A stretch of 64,000 bases of DNA, from the NCBI GenBank assembly GCA_913060975.1, contig CAJXVC010000006.1, positions 186,001-250,000 of the forward strand, given 5' to 3'. The position numbers and the translations under genes are program-made. Below, one piece after another: positions 7,360 through 16,333 of the stretch (position 1 is its first letter; the number at the start of each line of letters is the position of its first letter). Source of the DNA: an uncultured Gammaproteobacteria bacterium. Lineage in GTDB: Bacteria > Pseudomonadota > Gammaproteobacteria > Pseudomonadales > Pseudohongiellaceae. The notes beneath the pieces were generated by a model. The model saw only the letters and a program-made list of their open reading frames with translations. It had not been told where the DNA came from and searched no databases.

Positions 7360-7422
7360 CTGTCTAGTTTAAAACAGATTCGAAAAACCTCTAAGCGTCT
7401 CCGACCTTAGAGGTTTTTTTTT
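7341..7422 (+). terminator. Attenuator: intrinsic terminator with competing antiterminator pairing
   Basis: AACCTCTAAG (7386-7395) and CTTAGAGGTT (7406-7415) form a perfect 10-bp stem with a 10-base loop and run into nine T residues (7414-7422), a textbook intrinsic terminator. It ends only 17 bases before the GNAT ATG, leaving no room for another promoter, so the downstream genes need readthrough. An alternative helix is possible: CGGAGAGCT (7341-7349) can pair with AGC-g-TCTCCG (7394-7403), nine pairs around one bulged base, which would break the terminator. A ribosome stalled at the Arg codons would leave this segment free; one reaching the stop codon would cover it. Confidence 0.8.
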
Positions 7423-7439
7423 GCCTGAGAGAAATAACT

Positions 7440-8243
7440 ATGGACATACATGCGATTGAATCCGCGGCCCAGCTTGCCTGGCCAGCCCTCATTGAACAGT
7501 CGGCCACGACGGGCGTACTGCGCTTCGCAGCGGGCGTTAGCCGACGTGCCAACTCAATGAATCCGTATCTGGATAAAGCGGTGGATTGTCGCGCCTTGTG
7601 CCAGGAAACAGAAGGCTTCTTTCAATCTCATCAACACCCGGTAATCGTCAAGGTGTTGGTGGCCAGGTCAGGAATGGTCTGTGACTTTCTGGCGCTGGAT
7701 GCACATCTTGATACTGCCGGTTACGGCAAAGAGGGCGACACCATCGTGATGGGTTTGCCGCTGCAGACGCTGGAAAACTCAGCAGGGGCCGATCCACGAA
7801 GAGCGGCGCACAGGAACTGGTGCCTGACCAGCGAAACTGCGAACGATTGGTCCCTGGCCTGGCACGAGGTCCGAGGCCTGCCGGAGACCCACCAATTGGT
7901 GCACAGCCAAATCGTTGCACGTATCGCAGCACCGCGGCAGTTGCTCTGCGTGCGTGACGCCAATGGCAAGGCCTTGGCCACCGGGTTCGCAGTTAATCAG
8001 TATGGCTGTCTGGGCATATTCGGGATGGCGACTCGCCTGGCGCACAGACGCATTGGATTGTCGCAGTTGCTCATACAACAACTGCTGCTCTGGGGTAAAG
8101 CGCAGGGCGCCGGTTTTGCCTATCTGCAGGTCGAAACGACCAATGCAGCAGCGCGCGCACTGTACGAAAAATCAGGATTCAGGAATGAGTATTCCTATTG
8201 GTATCGCGTGAAAAATTTCAACACACAAGGTGAATTATCATGA
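7440..8243 (+). CDS. GNAT-family N-acetyltransferase
   Basis: Predicted acetyl-CoA-dependent acetyltransferase of 267 residues. The C-terminal half (about 160-255) is the GNAT fold: YGCLGIFGMATRLAHRRIGLSQ resembles motif A with its acetyl-CoA loop, and QVETTNAAARALYEKSGF is the typical motif B. The N-terminal half (AWPALIEQSATTGVLRFAAG, then RRANSMNPY) resembles two-domain GNATs. GAGAGA, 8 bases upstream, can serve as ribosome site. The stop overlaps the argD-like start as ATGA, indicating coupling. Pairing with an acetylornithine-type aminotransferase suggests a role near N-acetylated amino acids, but the substrate is not shown by sequence. Confidence 0.8.
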   Translation: MDIHAIESAAQLAWPALIEQSATTGVLRFAAGVSRRANSMNPYLDKAVDCRALCQETEGFFQSHQHPVIVKVLVARSGMVCDFLALDAHLDTAGYGKEGDTIVMGLPLQTLENSAGADPRRAAHRNWCLTSETANDWSLAWHEVRGLPETHQLVHSQIVARIAAPRQLLCVRDANGKALATGFAVNQYGCLGIFGMATRLAHRRIGLSQLLIQQLLLWGKAQGAGFAYLQVETTNAAARALYEKSGFRNEYSYWYRVKNFNTQGELS

Positions 8244-9493
8244 ATGTGCAGGAGACAGAACAACAATTGGGTATTGGTTTTTGCAAGCGGCAACCACTAG
8301 TTGCCGAGCGTGGTGAGGGAGCGTTGGTGTGGGATGCTGCAGGTAAGAAATATCTGGATTTTACCTCGGGCTGGGGAGTGACCTGCCTTGGTCACGCGCA
8401 TCCGGTGATGCGTAATGCGCTGAGCGAGCAGGCCGCCAAACTCTGGCAAAACCCGAATTCCGGCTTTGCCTATTCTCCGGTGCGGGCGCAGTTGCTGGAA
8501 GAACTGCAGAACTGGTTGCCAGCGCCGGCGATGCGAACTTTCTTCGTTAACAGCGGCGCCGAAGCCAACGATGCCGCAATCAAGTTGGCACGCAAGATCA
8601 CGGGTCGTTGCGGCATCGTGTCAACCAGCGGCGGCTTTCATGGCCGGACATTCAATACTTTGACGGTGTCGGTCAATCAATCCAGCGCCGAGGGCTTCCT
8701 GCCTTTATTGCCACACAATCAGTTTGTGAGGTTTGGCGATCCAGGCGAGCTTGAGGCAGCGCTTGGTGCGGACACCGCTGCGCTCATTGTTGAGCCTATT
8801 CAGGGGGAAGGTGGCGTACAAATCCCTGCAGCCGACTATTTGGCACAGGCCAGGGCACTGTGTAAAGCCAACGGCACTTTGTTGATAATCGATGAAATTC
8901 AGACTGGCTTTTGCCGCACTGGCAAACCATTTGCCATGCAGCATGAAAATGCGCTGATAGAGCCAGATTTTCTGACCATGGCCAAGGGCATTGCTGGCGG
9001 TTTCCCGTTTGCTGCGTTGGCCGTATCAGCTGACGTGGCAAAGCAGATCAATGTCGGTGATCACGGCGGAACTTATTGCGGGAACCCTTTGGGGTGTGCA
9101 GTCGCGCTTGCAGTACTGCGCTATCTGCGTGCCCACAATGTCGCGGCCAGTGTCGCCGAAAAGGGGAAGTGGTTGGGAGCTGCACTTACCGAACTGCAGC
9201 AAGAGTTTCCCCAACTAATCGTTCAGGTACGTGGCCGTGGGCTTATTTGGGCCTTGCAACTGGCAGACGATGACATGGTTCAACGGCTAACGGTTGCGAG
9301 CATGGCGAGCGGTTTGCTGGTAACGCCAACACGCAATGGTATTGTGCGTATATTGCCCTCGCTTTTGATGAGCGACGACGAGCTTGAACTGGGCGTTGCT
9401 CTGTTGCGCAAGGCGTTTTCCAGGGCCTCGGTAGCTGTGCCCTCCGACAATAATACGTTAGACTGCGGGGCAAATGAATTGCAAATAAACTGA
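8240..9493 (+). CDS. argD: Class III aminotransferase, acetylornithine type
   Basis: PLP-dependent transaminase of 417 residues, related to acetylornithine/succinyldiaminopimelate aminotransferases of arginine and lysine synthesis. Visible family elements: LDFTSGWGVTCLGHAHP near residue 35; NSGAEANDAAIKLAR near 100; SGGFHGRTFNTLTV near 133; the EPIQGEGGV motif; the cofactor aspartate in IIDEIQTGFCRTG; and the Schiff-base lysine K249 in TMAKGIAGG. Its ATG overlaps the GNAT stop, and the operon continues into oxidoreductase genes. The symbol is by family; another class III substrate, as in a catabolic paralogue, cannot be excluded. Confidence 0.8.
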   Translation: MNVQETEQQLGIGFCKRQPLVAERGEGALVWDAAGKKYLDFTSGWGVTCLGHAHPVMRNALSEQAAKLWQNPNSGFAYSPVRAQLLEELQNWLPAPAMRTFFVNSGAEANDAAIKLARKITGRCGIVSTSGGFHGRTFNTLTVSVNQSSAEGFLPLLPHNQFVRFGDPGELEAALGADTAALIVEPIQGEGGVQIPAADYLAQARALCKANGTLLIIDEIQTGFCRTGKPFAMQHENALIEPDFLTMAKGIAGGFPFAALAVSADVAKQINVGDHGGTYCGNPLGCAVALAVLRYLRAHNVAASVAEKGKWLGAALTELQQEFPQLIVQVRGRGLIWALQLADDDMVQRLTVASMASGLLVTPTRNGIVRILPSLLMSDDELELGVALLRKAFSRASVAVPSDNNTLDCGANELQIN

Positions 9494-9505
9494 CAGGAAT
9501 GCCCA

Positions 9506-10531
9506 ATGATTAAGAACACGCGTGTTATTTTTGCTCAGCGTCCGGTGGGGGAACCGGGTGATGATTGCTTCCGTCTTGAACAGTGCGACGTGCCTGAACT
9601 GGCCGAGAACGAAATACTGATCAAGGTGTGCTGGCTGTCACTGGACCCCTACATGCGTGGCCGAATGAATGATGTGAAATCCTATGCAGCACCGATGGAA
9701 GTCGGTGATGTCATGATTGGGGAATCAGCAGGGATTGTGCTGAAATCGCGTTCTGACAAATTCCAGGTCGGAGACCGCGTCACCGCGCATCGCGGCTGGC
9801 AAAGCTATGTGATATCTCGTGACGATGATCCTCGTCTGATGAAAGTAGATACCGACAATGGCACTCTGTCTGCGCATCTGGGTGTGGTCGGGATGCCGGG
9901 CCGTACGGCTTATTTTGGCTTGACTGAAGTCGGTAAACCCAAAGAAGGCGAAACTCTGGTAGTCGCCGCAGCCTCTGGCGCAGTGGGCTCAGTCGTTGGC
10001 CAGATTGCCAGACTGAAAGGGTTGCGGGTCGTCGGTATTGCCGGCGGTGCCAAGAAATGTCGCTTTGTGAAAGAAGAACTGCATTTCGATGCCTGTATCG
10101 ATTACAAGGCAGGCAATCTGGCCAACGAGCTGGCAGCAGCCTGCCCCAACGGTATTGATGTTTATTTTGAAAATGTCGGCGGTGAAGTTATGCGCGCCGT
10201 AGCGCCTTTGTTAAACCCCGGTGCTCGTGTGCCTATTTGTGGTTATGTTTCCCAGTACAATGCTGAGGACATTACCAAGGCAGAAACACCATTCGATATC
10301 TTGCAAAAACTCGATCCGCTACCGGAGCATCGTTTCTTTGTGGTAACCGAATGGATGGATCGTTGGGTAGAGGCCACCCGTTTGCTAGGCAACTGGGTTA
10401 GCGAAGGCAGAATCCATTACCGGGAAAGCATTGGCGAAGGTCTGGATAACGCACCCGAATTATTTCGCGGTATGTTAAAGGGCAAGAATTTTGGCAAACA
10501 ACTGGTCAAAATTGCAGACGAAGAGCTGTGA
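9506..10531 (+). CDS. NADP-dependent oxidoreductase, CurA/leukotriene B4 dehydrogenase-like MDR
   Basis: Zinc-free medium-chain reductase of 341 residues that typically reduces carbon-carbon double bonds of enones. The N-terminal GroES-like domain holds LSLDPYMRGRMND near residue 45; the Rossmann domain has VVAAASGAVGSVVGQIA near 150-167, and DVYFENVGGEVMRA and GYVSQYNA follow, as in curcumin/prostaglandin reductases. AGGA lies 9 bases before the ATG. The gap to the argD-like stop is only 12 bases, and the next SDR start overlaps its stop as GTGA, so it sits inside the attenuated operon. The substrate is unknown. Confidence 0.85.
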   Translation: MIKNTRVIFAQRPVGEPGDDCFRLEQCDVPELAENEILIKVCWLSLDPYMRGRMNDVKSYAAPMEVGDVMIGESAGIVLKSRSDKFQVGDRVTAHRGWQSYVISRDDDPRLMKVDTDNGTLSAHLGVVGMPGRTAYFGLTEVGKPKEGETLVVAAASGAVGSVVGQIARLKGLRVVGIAGGAKKCRFVKEELHFDACIDYKAGNLANELAAACPNGIDVYFENVGGEVMRAVAPLLNPGARVPICGYVSQYNAEDITKAETPFDILQKLDPLPEHRFFVVTEWMDRWVEATRLLGNWVSEGRIHYRESIGEGLDNAPELFRGMLKGKNFGKQLVKIADEEL

Positions 10532-11364
10532 GCAATACCCTCGACTACAGTGTAGGCAGGCTGTTTTCGCTGGAGGGCAAGACGGCATTGGTCACAGGTG
10601 GTTCCAGCGGCATCGGTCTGATGATCGCCAAGGGGCTGTTGCAGAATGGTGCCAAAGTCGTGATTGCCTCGCGCAAACAAGACAAGTGTGACCTGGCGCT
10701 AGCCGAGTTGTCTCCTTTCGGTGATTGCATGGCTATAGTTGCTGACGTTACGAGTGGTGAGTCCAGGCAGCAATTGTTGGAACAGGTGGCCGCCAGACTG
10801 GGCACTCTCAATTTGCTGGTGAATAACGCCGGAGCAAATTGGGGGGCGCCATTACATGAGTATCCTGACGAAGGCTTTGCCAAGGTCGTAGACACTAATC
10901 TCAATGCCGTCTTTTCATTAACCAGAGACGCGGTACCGCTGCTTGAAATGGCCGCGACCGAGTCTGACCCTGCTCGCATTATAAATATTGGTTCGATGGA
11001 TGGTTTGCATGTGCCAATCGTCCAGCGTGTACCGACATTTGCCTATACCGCCAGCAAGGCAGCGTTGCATCATTTGACGCGCTGTCTGGCTGTGGAATTG
11101 GGCCCCAGACACATTACAGTCAATGCCGTAGCCCCCGGCTTTTTCGAATCGAGAATGACCGATTATGTATTGGGTGAATTTCGCGCTGACATTGAAGACG
11201 ATTGCCCACTGGGGCGTGTGGGTGAACCGGAGGAGATGGTCGGGATTGTTGCTTATCTGGCGTCACGTGCCGGGGCCTATACTACCGGGACTGTAATTCC
11301 GGTCGATGGTGGCACGAATATAGCCAAAGGCAAGCGAGCCTGGATGGACGAAGAGCAAGGCTGA
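10528..11364 (+). CDS. Short-chain dehydrogenase/reductase
   Basis: NAD(P)-dependent SDR of 278 residues. Cofactor motif TGGSSGIG at 23-30, NNAGA at 99-103, and catalytic S156, Y173 and K177 (YTASK), then an APGFFESRM loop and the C-terminal PVDGG. The RhlG/gluconate dehydrogenase-like layout fits an oxo-acyl or sugar alcohol substrate; sequence does not settle which. It starts at GTG overlapping the stop of the preceding reductase by four bases, so translation is coupled. A 112-base gap separates it from the next SDR. Confidence 0.85.
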   Translation: MSNTLDYSVGRLFSLEGKTALVTGGSSGIGLMIAKGLLQNGAKVVIASRKQDKCDLALAELSPFGDCMAIVADVTSGESRQQLLEQVAARLGTLNLLVNNAGANWGAPLHEYPDEGFAKVVDTNLNAVFSLTRDAVPLLEMAATESDPARIINIGSMDGLHVPIVQRVPTFAYTASKAALHHLTRCLAVELGPRHITVNAVAPGFFESRMTDYVLGEFRADIEDDCPLGRVGEPEEMVGIVAYLASRAGAYTTGTVIPVDGGTNIAKGKRAWMDEEQG

Positions 11365-11476
11365 CATGCGACTTGTTATCCCCGAAACCACTTGCTAGTT
11401 TACTTGTCCGGTAGCAAACACGTACGGTCTGGCTAAAGGATGGCGGGACTGTACTGCTAATCAAAATGGAGAAATC

Positions 11477-12241
11477 ATGAGTCTTTTCACCCTTGAGGGG
11501 AAGGTGGCGTTGATCACTGGTTCCACTAAAGGCATTGGTCGTGCCATTGCCGAGCGTATGGCCGAGCACGGCGCTAAAGTTGTCATTTCCAGCCGCAATC
11601 AGGATGCCTGTGATGAAGTTGCCGCAGAGCTGACAGAGCGAGGATTCGAAGCACTGCCCGTCGCCTGCAACATCAATTATCCAGAGCAACTCAAACAGAT
11701 TGTCGAGGCAACACTCGCCAAGTGGGGGCGTATCGACACGCTGGTATGTAATGCCGCACTCAACCCCTATTTTGGACCGTCACAAAACATTCCTGACGAA
11801 GCCTTCGACAAGGTCATGCATGCTAACGTTGGCAGCGTGCACCGCTTATGTCAGTTAGCTATTCCCGGCATGGCCGAGCGTGGTGATGGTGCGGTGATTA
11901 TCGTGTCCTCCATTGGCGGCCTGAAAGGCACAGATGCTCTGGGTGCCTATGCAATTTCCAAAGCGGCTGATATGCAGATTGCCCGTAATCTGGCAGTCGA
12001 ATGGGGCCCAAAAAATATACGCGTTAATTGCATTGCCCCGGGGCTAATCCGTACCGATTTCGCCAAGGCGCTTTGGGAAAATCCGGATATCTATAAAGCG
12101 ACTGTTGCCAAGTATCCGCTGCGGCGCATTGGTGAGCCAGACGAGATCGCCGGTGCGGCTGTTTATCTGGCCTCTGCTGCCGGCACATTCATCACAGGTC
12201 AAACTTTGGTTATTGATGGTGGCGGTACAATCGCCAGCTAA
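11477..12241 (+). CDS. Short-chain dehydrogenase/reductase (FabG-like)
   Basis: Classical SDR of 254 residues with TGSTKGIG at 14-21, CNAA at 91-94 (an NNAG variant), catalytic serine at 144/145, Y158 and K162 (YAISK), then the APGLIRTDF loop and a C-terminal VIDGG. The replacement of NNAG by CNAA is seen in some DHRS4-type SDRs. It precedes an acyl-CoA dehydrogenase gene by 37 bases, so a beta-oxidation-like or short-chain alcohol/ketone role is plausible. The 112-base upstream gap may hold its own promoter; AATGGAGAAATC provides a ribosome site. Confidence 0.85.
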   Translation: MSLFTLEGKVALITGSTKGIGRAIAERMAEHGAKVVISSRNQDACDEVAAELTERGFEALPVACNINYPEQLKQIVEATLAKWGRIDTLVCNAALNPYFGPSQNIPDEAFDKVMHANVGSVHRLCQLAIPGMAERGDGAVIIVSSIGGLKGTDALGAYAISKAADMQIARNLAVEWGPKNIRVNCIAPGLIRTDFAKALWENPDIYKATVAKYPLRRIGEPDEIAGAAVYLASAAGTFITGQTLVIDGGGTIAS

Positions 12242-12278
12242 TAGCTGACTGTCCGACAATCAGGAGAGCTAACGAATC

Positions 12279-13496
12279 ATGAATTTGGGACTATCGGAAG
12301 AGATGGTGGCAGTGCGCGAAAAGCTGCGCGCTTTTGTCAAAGAAAAAGTCGAACCGCTCGAGCAAGAGTATCACCATGAAGTGTCAGTGGGCGATCGTTG
12401 GTCGCACACACCTCGTCAGGAAGAGATTCTCAATGGCTTGAAAGACGAAGCCCGGGCGCAGGGATTATGGAATTTCTTTCTACCCGAGAGTCAGGGTGGT
12501 GCCGGAATTACCAATCTGGAATATGCCCACCTGGCAGAAATAATGGGCCGTAGTCGATTGGCATCTGAATCCATGAATTGCAGCGCACCGGATACTGGCA
12601 ACATGGAAGTGCTTGAACGCTACGGTTCCGATGCACAAAAGAAGCAATGGCTGGAGCCTCTGCTGGCTGGTGAGATTCGCTCGGCGTTTGCCATGACTGA
12701 GCCGGGCGTGGCATCGTCAGACGCCACTAACATCTGCACCAGTGCAGTACTGGATGGTGATGAGTGGGTAATCAACGGCGAAAAATTTTATATCTCCGGA
12801 GCTGGTGATGCGCGTTGCAAGATCATGATCGTCATGGTCATTACTGATCCGGATGCGCCGAAACACAATCGCCAGTCGCAAATTCTCGTGCCCATGGATA
12901 CTGAAGGTGTTGAAGTTGTGCGGCCAATGGAAGTGTTTGGTCGTGATGATGCACCGCATGGGCACATGCATATCAAGTTTCACAATGTGCGTGTTCCGCA
13001 AAGCAATATCATTCTGGGGCGTGGCCGGGGATTTGAAATTTCCCAGGGCCGCCTGGGACCAGGCCGAATCCACCATTGTATGCGTTCGATCGGCGCCGCT
13101 GAAAAAGCACTTGAGCTGATGTGCGAGCGATCGCTGAGCCGGGAAGCCTTTGGTAAACCACTGGCGGAATTGGGTGGCAACTATGACGTGATCGCTGATA
13201 GCCGTATTGAAATCGAGATGTGTCGATTGCTCACTTATCGCACTGCCTGGCTGATGGATACCTTGGGCAACAAAGCGGCACGGGATGCGATCTCGCAGAT
13301 CAAGGTGGCAGTGCCGAACATGTCACTGCGGGTAATTGACAGGGCGATTCAAATGCACGGTGCAGCGGGAGTGAGTCAGGACTTTCCCTTGGCGGCGCTG
13401 TGGACTGGCCAACGCACGTTGCGTTTGGCGGATGGGCCGGATGAAGTGCATCGCCGGGTTGTCGCCAGAAAGGAACTGGCCAAGTATCAACAGTAA
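12279..13496 (+). CDS. Acyl-CoA dehydrogenase (ACAD10/11 type)
   Basis: FAD-dependent oxidation of acyl-CoA to enoyl-CoA, cytoplasmic. The 405 residues follow the family plan: an N-terminal helical domain; [16 protein letters not shown] near 135-150; the beta domain with [14 protein letters not shown]; and the C-terminal helical domain with [34 protein letters not shown] and [18 protein letters not shown]. The [10 protein letters not shown] and GPDEVHRR wording is characteristic of ACAD10/11-like enzymes acting on long or branched substrates. AGGAGAGC precedes the ATG. It is the last gene of the cluster and is followed by a strong bidirectional-looking terminator. Confidence 0.92.
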   Translation: MNLGLSEEMVAVREKLRAFVKEKVEPLEQEYHHEVSVGDRWSHTPRQEEILNGLKDEARAQGLWNFFLPESQGGAGITNLEYAHLAEIMGRSRLASESMNCSAPDTGNMEVLERYGSDAQKKQWLEPLLAGEIRSAFAMTEPGVASSDATNICTSAVLDGDEWVINGEKFYISGAGDARCKIMIVMVITDPDAPKHNRQSQILVPMDTEGVEVVRPMEVFGRDDAPHGHMHIKFHNVRVPQSNIILGRGRGFEISQGRLGPGRIHHCMRSIGAAEKALELMCERSLSREAFGKPLAELGGNYDVIADSRIEIEMCRLLTYRTAWLMDTLGNKAARDAISQIKVAVPNMSLRVIDRAIQMHGAAGVSQDFPLAALWTGQRTLRLADGPDEVHRRVVARKELAKYQQ

Positions 13497-13520
13497 ACTT
13501 AAGCACGTACTTGCACGACG

Positions 13521-13551
13521 AAAATGGGAACTGCGGTTCCCATTTTATTTT
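13521..13551 (+). terminator. Intrinsic terminator after the acyl-CoA dehydrogenase gene
   Basis: AAAATGGGAAC (13521-13531), TGCG loop, GTTCCCATTTT (13536-13546): a perfect 11-bp stem followed by a T-rich tract. It starts 25 bases after the stop. Confidence 0.9.
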
Positions 13552-13629
13552 TCAAGTGTTCAGACTGCCGAGGCTGTCAGTCAGGCCACGCTGTAAACTC
13601 ATCCTGTACTTAACGTTGTAACTTAATCT

Positions 13630-14481
13630 ATGAGCGAACCAGGCATTGCTGTCATTATTCCAACTTTTAACCGCTGTCACCTGCTGCGCCGGGCGCTGGA
13701 CTCTGTGCTGCAACAAACTTATCAAGCGGAAGAAATCTGTGTTGTCGATGACGGTTCTGATGATGGCACTGCGGCCATGCTCGCAGCGGAATTTCCCGAA
13801 GTGACGTTGGTCCAGCAGGCCAATCGCGGCGTGAGTGCAGCACGCAATGCCGGCGTGCGAGCAACCCAAAGTAGTTGGTTGGCCTTTCTCGATTCAGATG
13901 ATGAGTGGTTCCCTGAAAAACTGGAACAACAGATTATCGCCTGGCAAAACAACCCGGATTATCGCCTTGTGCACTGCAACGAAATCTGGGTCCGCCGGGG
14001 TCGTCGGGTCAAGCAGAAGCGCAAACATAGCAAGGCTGGTGGCGATATATTCAAGCAATGCTTGCCACACTGTGCCGTGTCGCCTTCGGCGGTGTTACTG
14101 CAACGTAGCTTGTTGGCAGAAGTGGGCGGTTTTGATGAATTACTCCCGGCCTGTGAAGACTATGATTTGTGGTTGCGGATTTGTGCTCACTATCCGGTGC
14201 TGTTTATCGAAGAACCCTTGCTGCGCAAGCATGGCGGTCATGCCGATCAGTTGTCACGCAAATACTGGGGCATGGACCGCTTTCAAGCTCATGCGCTGGA
14301 TAAATTGCTGGACAACCATGAGTTGTCAGACGAGCAAATTATGGCGAGTAAACAGACCCTGACCGAGAAATGTCAGATACTTCTGCACGGCGCCAGAAAA
14401 CATGATAATGAAGAAGTAAAGCAACTGGTGGCTGCGCTGATGCACAAGCATGAACTGCACGTCTACGCGAGTAATTGCTAA
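13630..14481 (+). CDS. Family 2 glycosyltransferase
   Basis: Predicted cytoplasmic GT-A inverting glycosyltransferase of 283 residues. Motifs: VIIPTFNRCHLLRRALDSVL at the N-terminus; VVDDGSDDGT (nucleotide-sugar binding); NRGVSAARNAG; the DxD-bearing FLDSDDEWFPEKLEQQ; and ACEDYDLWLRI with the catalytic-base region. There is no membrane anchor. It is the first gene of a four-gene operon in which every following start overlaps the preceding stop by one base. Why it is coupled to nucleosidase and radical SAM genes is not obvious. Confidence 0.9.
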   Translation: MSEPGIAVIIPTFNRCHLLRRALDSVLQQTYQAEEICVVDDGSDDGTAAMLAAEFPEVTLVQQANRGVSAARNAGVRATQSSWLAFLDSDDEWFPEKLEQQIIAWQNNPDYRLVHCNEIWVRRGRRVKQKRKHSKAGGDIFKQCLPHCAVSPSAVLLQRSLLAEVGGFDELLPACEDYDLWLRICAHYPVLFIEEPLLRKHGGHADQLSRKYWGMDRFQAHALDKLLDNHELSDEQIMASKQTLTEKCQILLHGARKHDNEEVKQLVAALMHKHELHVYASNC

Positions 14482-15335
14482 TGGCAACTCAAGACGTGAC
14501 TTTGGTTATTGTGGTTGCCCATTCTTTGGAAGCGCGGCCATTGATAGATCATTTTCACTTCAAGTCGGTCAAGTCTTCTGCGTTGCCGCACTATGCTGAT
14601 GATCACGGCAAGCGGTTGATTGTCAGTGGCATGGGCAAAACCAATGCCGCGGCGGCAGTGGGGTACATTTCAGGTCTGTTAGCCGCTCAGACCGTTGCTC
14701 CGGGCTTTGTCAATTTTGGTATTGCAGGTCACGGCAGTCTGGATCTGGGCAGTGGCCTGTTAATCAGCAAGATTATCGATGCCGGTACGGAGGCAGCGTA
14801 TTACCCCACACCGATATCGTGCGGACAAAACATGGCTGTGCTCAAGACTGTCGATCAGCCGGAAAGCATTTATGCGGAAGACCTGGCCTATGACATGGAG
14901 GGCAGTGGCTTTTGGCAGGCTGCCAGCCGCTATTCGACGCTGGATTTGGTGCAATTGTTCAAGGTAGTGTCAGACAATGCAGAAAACGATACCGGCACAG
15001 TCAACAAAGCCCGTATCGAAGCCGTACTTGCTGGACAGCTGGAGGGGTTTGCGCAGCTGGTTACACAACTGCAGGCATTAGTTTCACATCATCACAGATA
15101 TCATGCGGAACCTGTCAGTTGGCAAAGTCTGCGCCAGGTTGGCCATCTGACGGTAAGCGAGCAGCACCAATTGCGCCGTCTGTGCCAGCGCGGAGCAGCA
15201 CTGGGTCTGGACGAGGCATTGCTAGCCCTGGCAGCAACGCCTGTTGGTAGTGGCAAGGAATTATTGCGCGCAGTGGTCCGTTGTGTGGAACAAACCCCGG
15301 TAGCGCAGCCTGACAAGCCCGAGGAGTTCTCCTGA
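14481..15335 (+). CDS. Nucleoside phosphorylase/hydrolase-like protein
   Basis: Protein of 284 residues resembling the MTAN/purine nucleoside phosphorylase family: GMGKTNAAAAVGYI near 50-63, NFGIAGHGSLDLGSG near 78-92, and a DMEG motif at 138-141 matching the ribose-binding/catalytic Met-Glu of MTA/SAH nucleosidases. About 80 C-terminal residues extend beyond the core without a recognised domain. ATG 14481 overlaps the previous stop (TAATG) and is preferred to the upstream TTG. The downstream neighbour is a radical SAM protein, an arrangement that hints at nucleoside or DNA-lesion chemistry. Confidence 0.75.
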   Translation: MATQDVTLVIVVAHSLEARPLIDHFHFKSVKSSALPHYADDHGKRLIVSGMGKTNAAAAVGYISGLLAAQTVAPGFVNFGIAGHGSLDLGSGLLISKIIDAGTEAAYYPTPISCGQNMAVLKTVDQPESIYAEDLAYDMEGSGFWQAASRYSTLDLVQLFKVVSDNAENDTGTVNKARIEAVLAGQLEGFAQLVTQLQALVSHHHRYHAEPVSWQSLRQVGHLTVSEQHQLRRLCQRGAALGLDEALLALAATPVGSGKELLRAVVRCVEQTPVAQPDKPEEFS

Positions 15336-16333
15336 TGTTCTCGGCGATTTATGTGGAAGAAGCCGTTCACGGCACGGAGCGCGTGCAACAAATACTGGCA
15401 CGTTATCCAGGCCTGCCGGTTATTCCCTGTGCGCGTTACGGGGAGGTGTTCAATCGGGCCGGACAAAACTTTCGTGTGCAAAAGCAAAATCCCGCATTGA
15501 TACTGGCAGAGAAACACGGGCCCTGCGTATTGCCTGCGCCAGCCGGTTATGGGTTTGCAGCAGGGGCCAGTTTTTATTTTTCGCACATGCTCAATTGTTT
15601 GTATGACTGCCGCTACTGTTTTCTGCAAGGCATGTATCGCTCTGCTCACTATGTGTTGTTCGTGAATTACGAAGATTTTTCTGCTGATTTGCAAAAGACA
15701 ATCGCCGCACAAGAGGGGCGCTGTGTTTTCTACAGTGGCTATGATTGTGACAGTCTGGCGCTGGAGCCGGTGAGCCGCTTTACGCAATTTTTCCTGCCCA
15801 TGTTTCGTGAATTACCTCAGGCCACTTTGGAGATTCGGACCAAAAGCACGCAAGTGCGTGCATTACTGGAGATGGAGCCGCTGAGCAATTGTGTTATCGC
15901 CATGAGTTTTTCTAGCGAACAAGCTGGAAATCGCTATGAGCATCGCGTACCTGACTTAAGTAAACGTCTTGAGGCCGCTGCAAAACTGCAAGCAGCGGGT
16001 TGGTCCGTCGCGTTGCGATTCGAACCGGTCATCTCAGAACCTGCTGTCGAGCAAGACTACTACGCCTTGTTTGAACGCGTTTTTACAGTACTCGATACCG
16101 ATAAATTACACTCAGTGAGTATTGGCGAATTTCGTATGCCCAGGGACTATCACAAGAAGATTGCCGAGCTTTATCCGGACGAAGCCTTGTTTGCACAGCC
16201 TGTTGTGGTTTCCGATGGGTTGCTGAGTTTGCGCGGCGCAGGCGACGAGCTGTTGCACAAACTGGAAAGCCGATTGCTTTCCTACGTCGAGGCGCGGCAA
16301 TATTACCGCTGCGCTTCTGAGGACATAGCATAA
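15335..16333 (+). CDS. Radical SAM protein, spore photoproduct lyase family
   Basis: Predicted 4Fe-4S radical SAM enzyme of 332 residues. Cluster cysteines C88-x3-C92-x2-C95 lie in LNCLYDCRYCFLQG, which matches the SplB family layout. Further SplB-like features are the GYDCDSLALEPVS segment, EIRTKSTQV near 169-177, and RFEPVI near 231. In Bacillus SplB repairs the thymine dimer called spore photoproduct; homologues in non-spore-formers have unproven roles. The start overlaps the nucleosidase stop (TGATG), and the SDR start overlaps its own stop (TAATG). Confidence 0.85.
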   Translation: MFSAIYVEEAVHGTERVQQILARYPGLPVIPCARYGEVFNRAGQNFRVQKQNPALILAEKHGPCVLPAPAGYGFAAGASFYFSHMLNCLYDCRYCFLQGMYRSAHYVLFVNYEDFSADLQKTIAAQEGRCVFYSGYDCDSLALEPVSRFTQFFLPMFRELPQATLEIRTKSTQVRALLEMEPLSNCVIAMSFSSEQAGNRYEHRVPDLSKRLEAAAKLQAAGWSVALRFEPVISEPAVEQDYYALFERVFTVLDTDKLHSVSIGEFRMPRDYHKKIAELYPDEALFAQPVVVSDGLLSLRGAGDELLHKLESRLLSYVEARQYYRCASEDIA

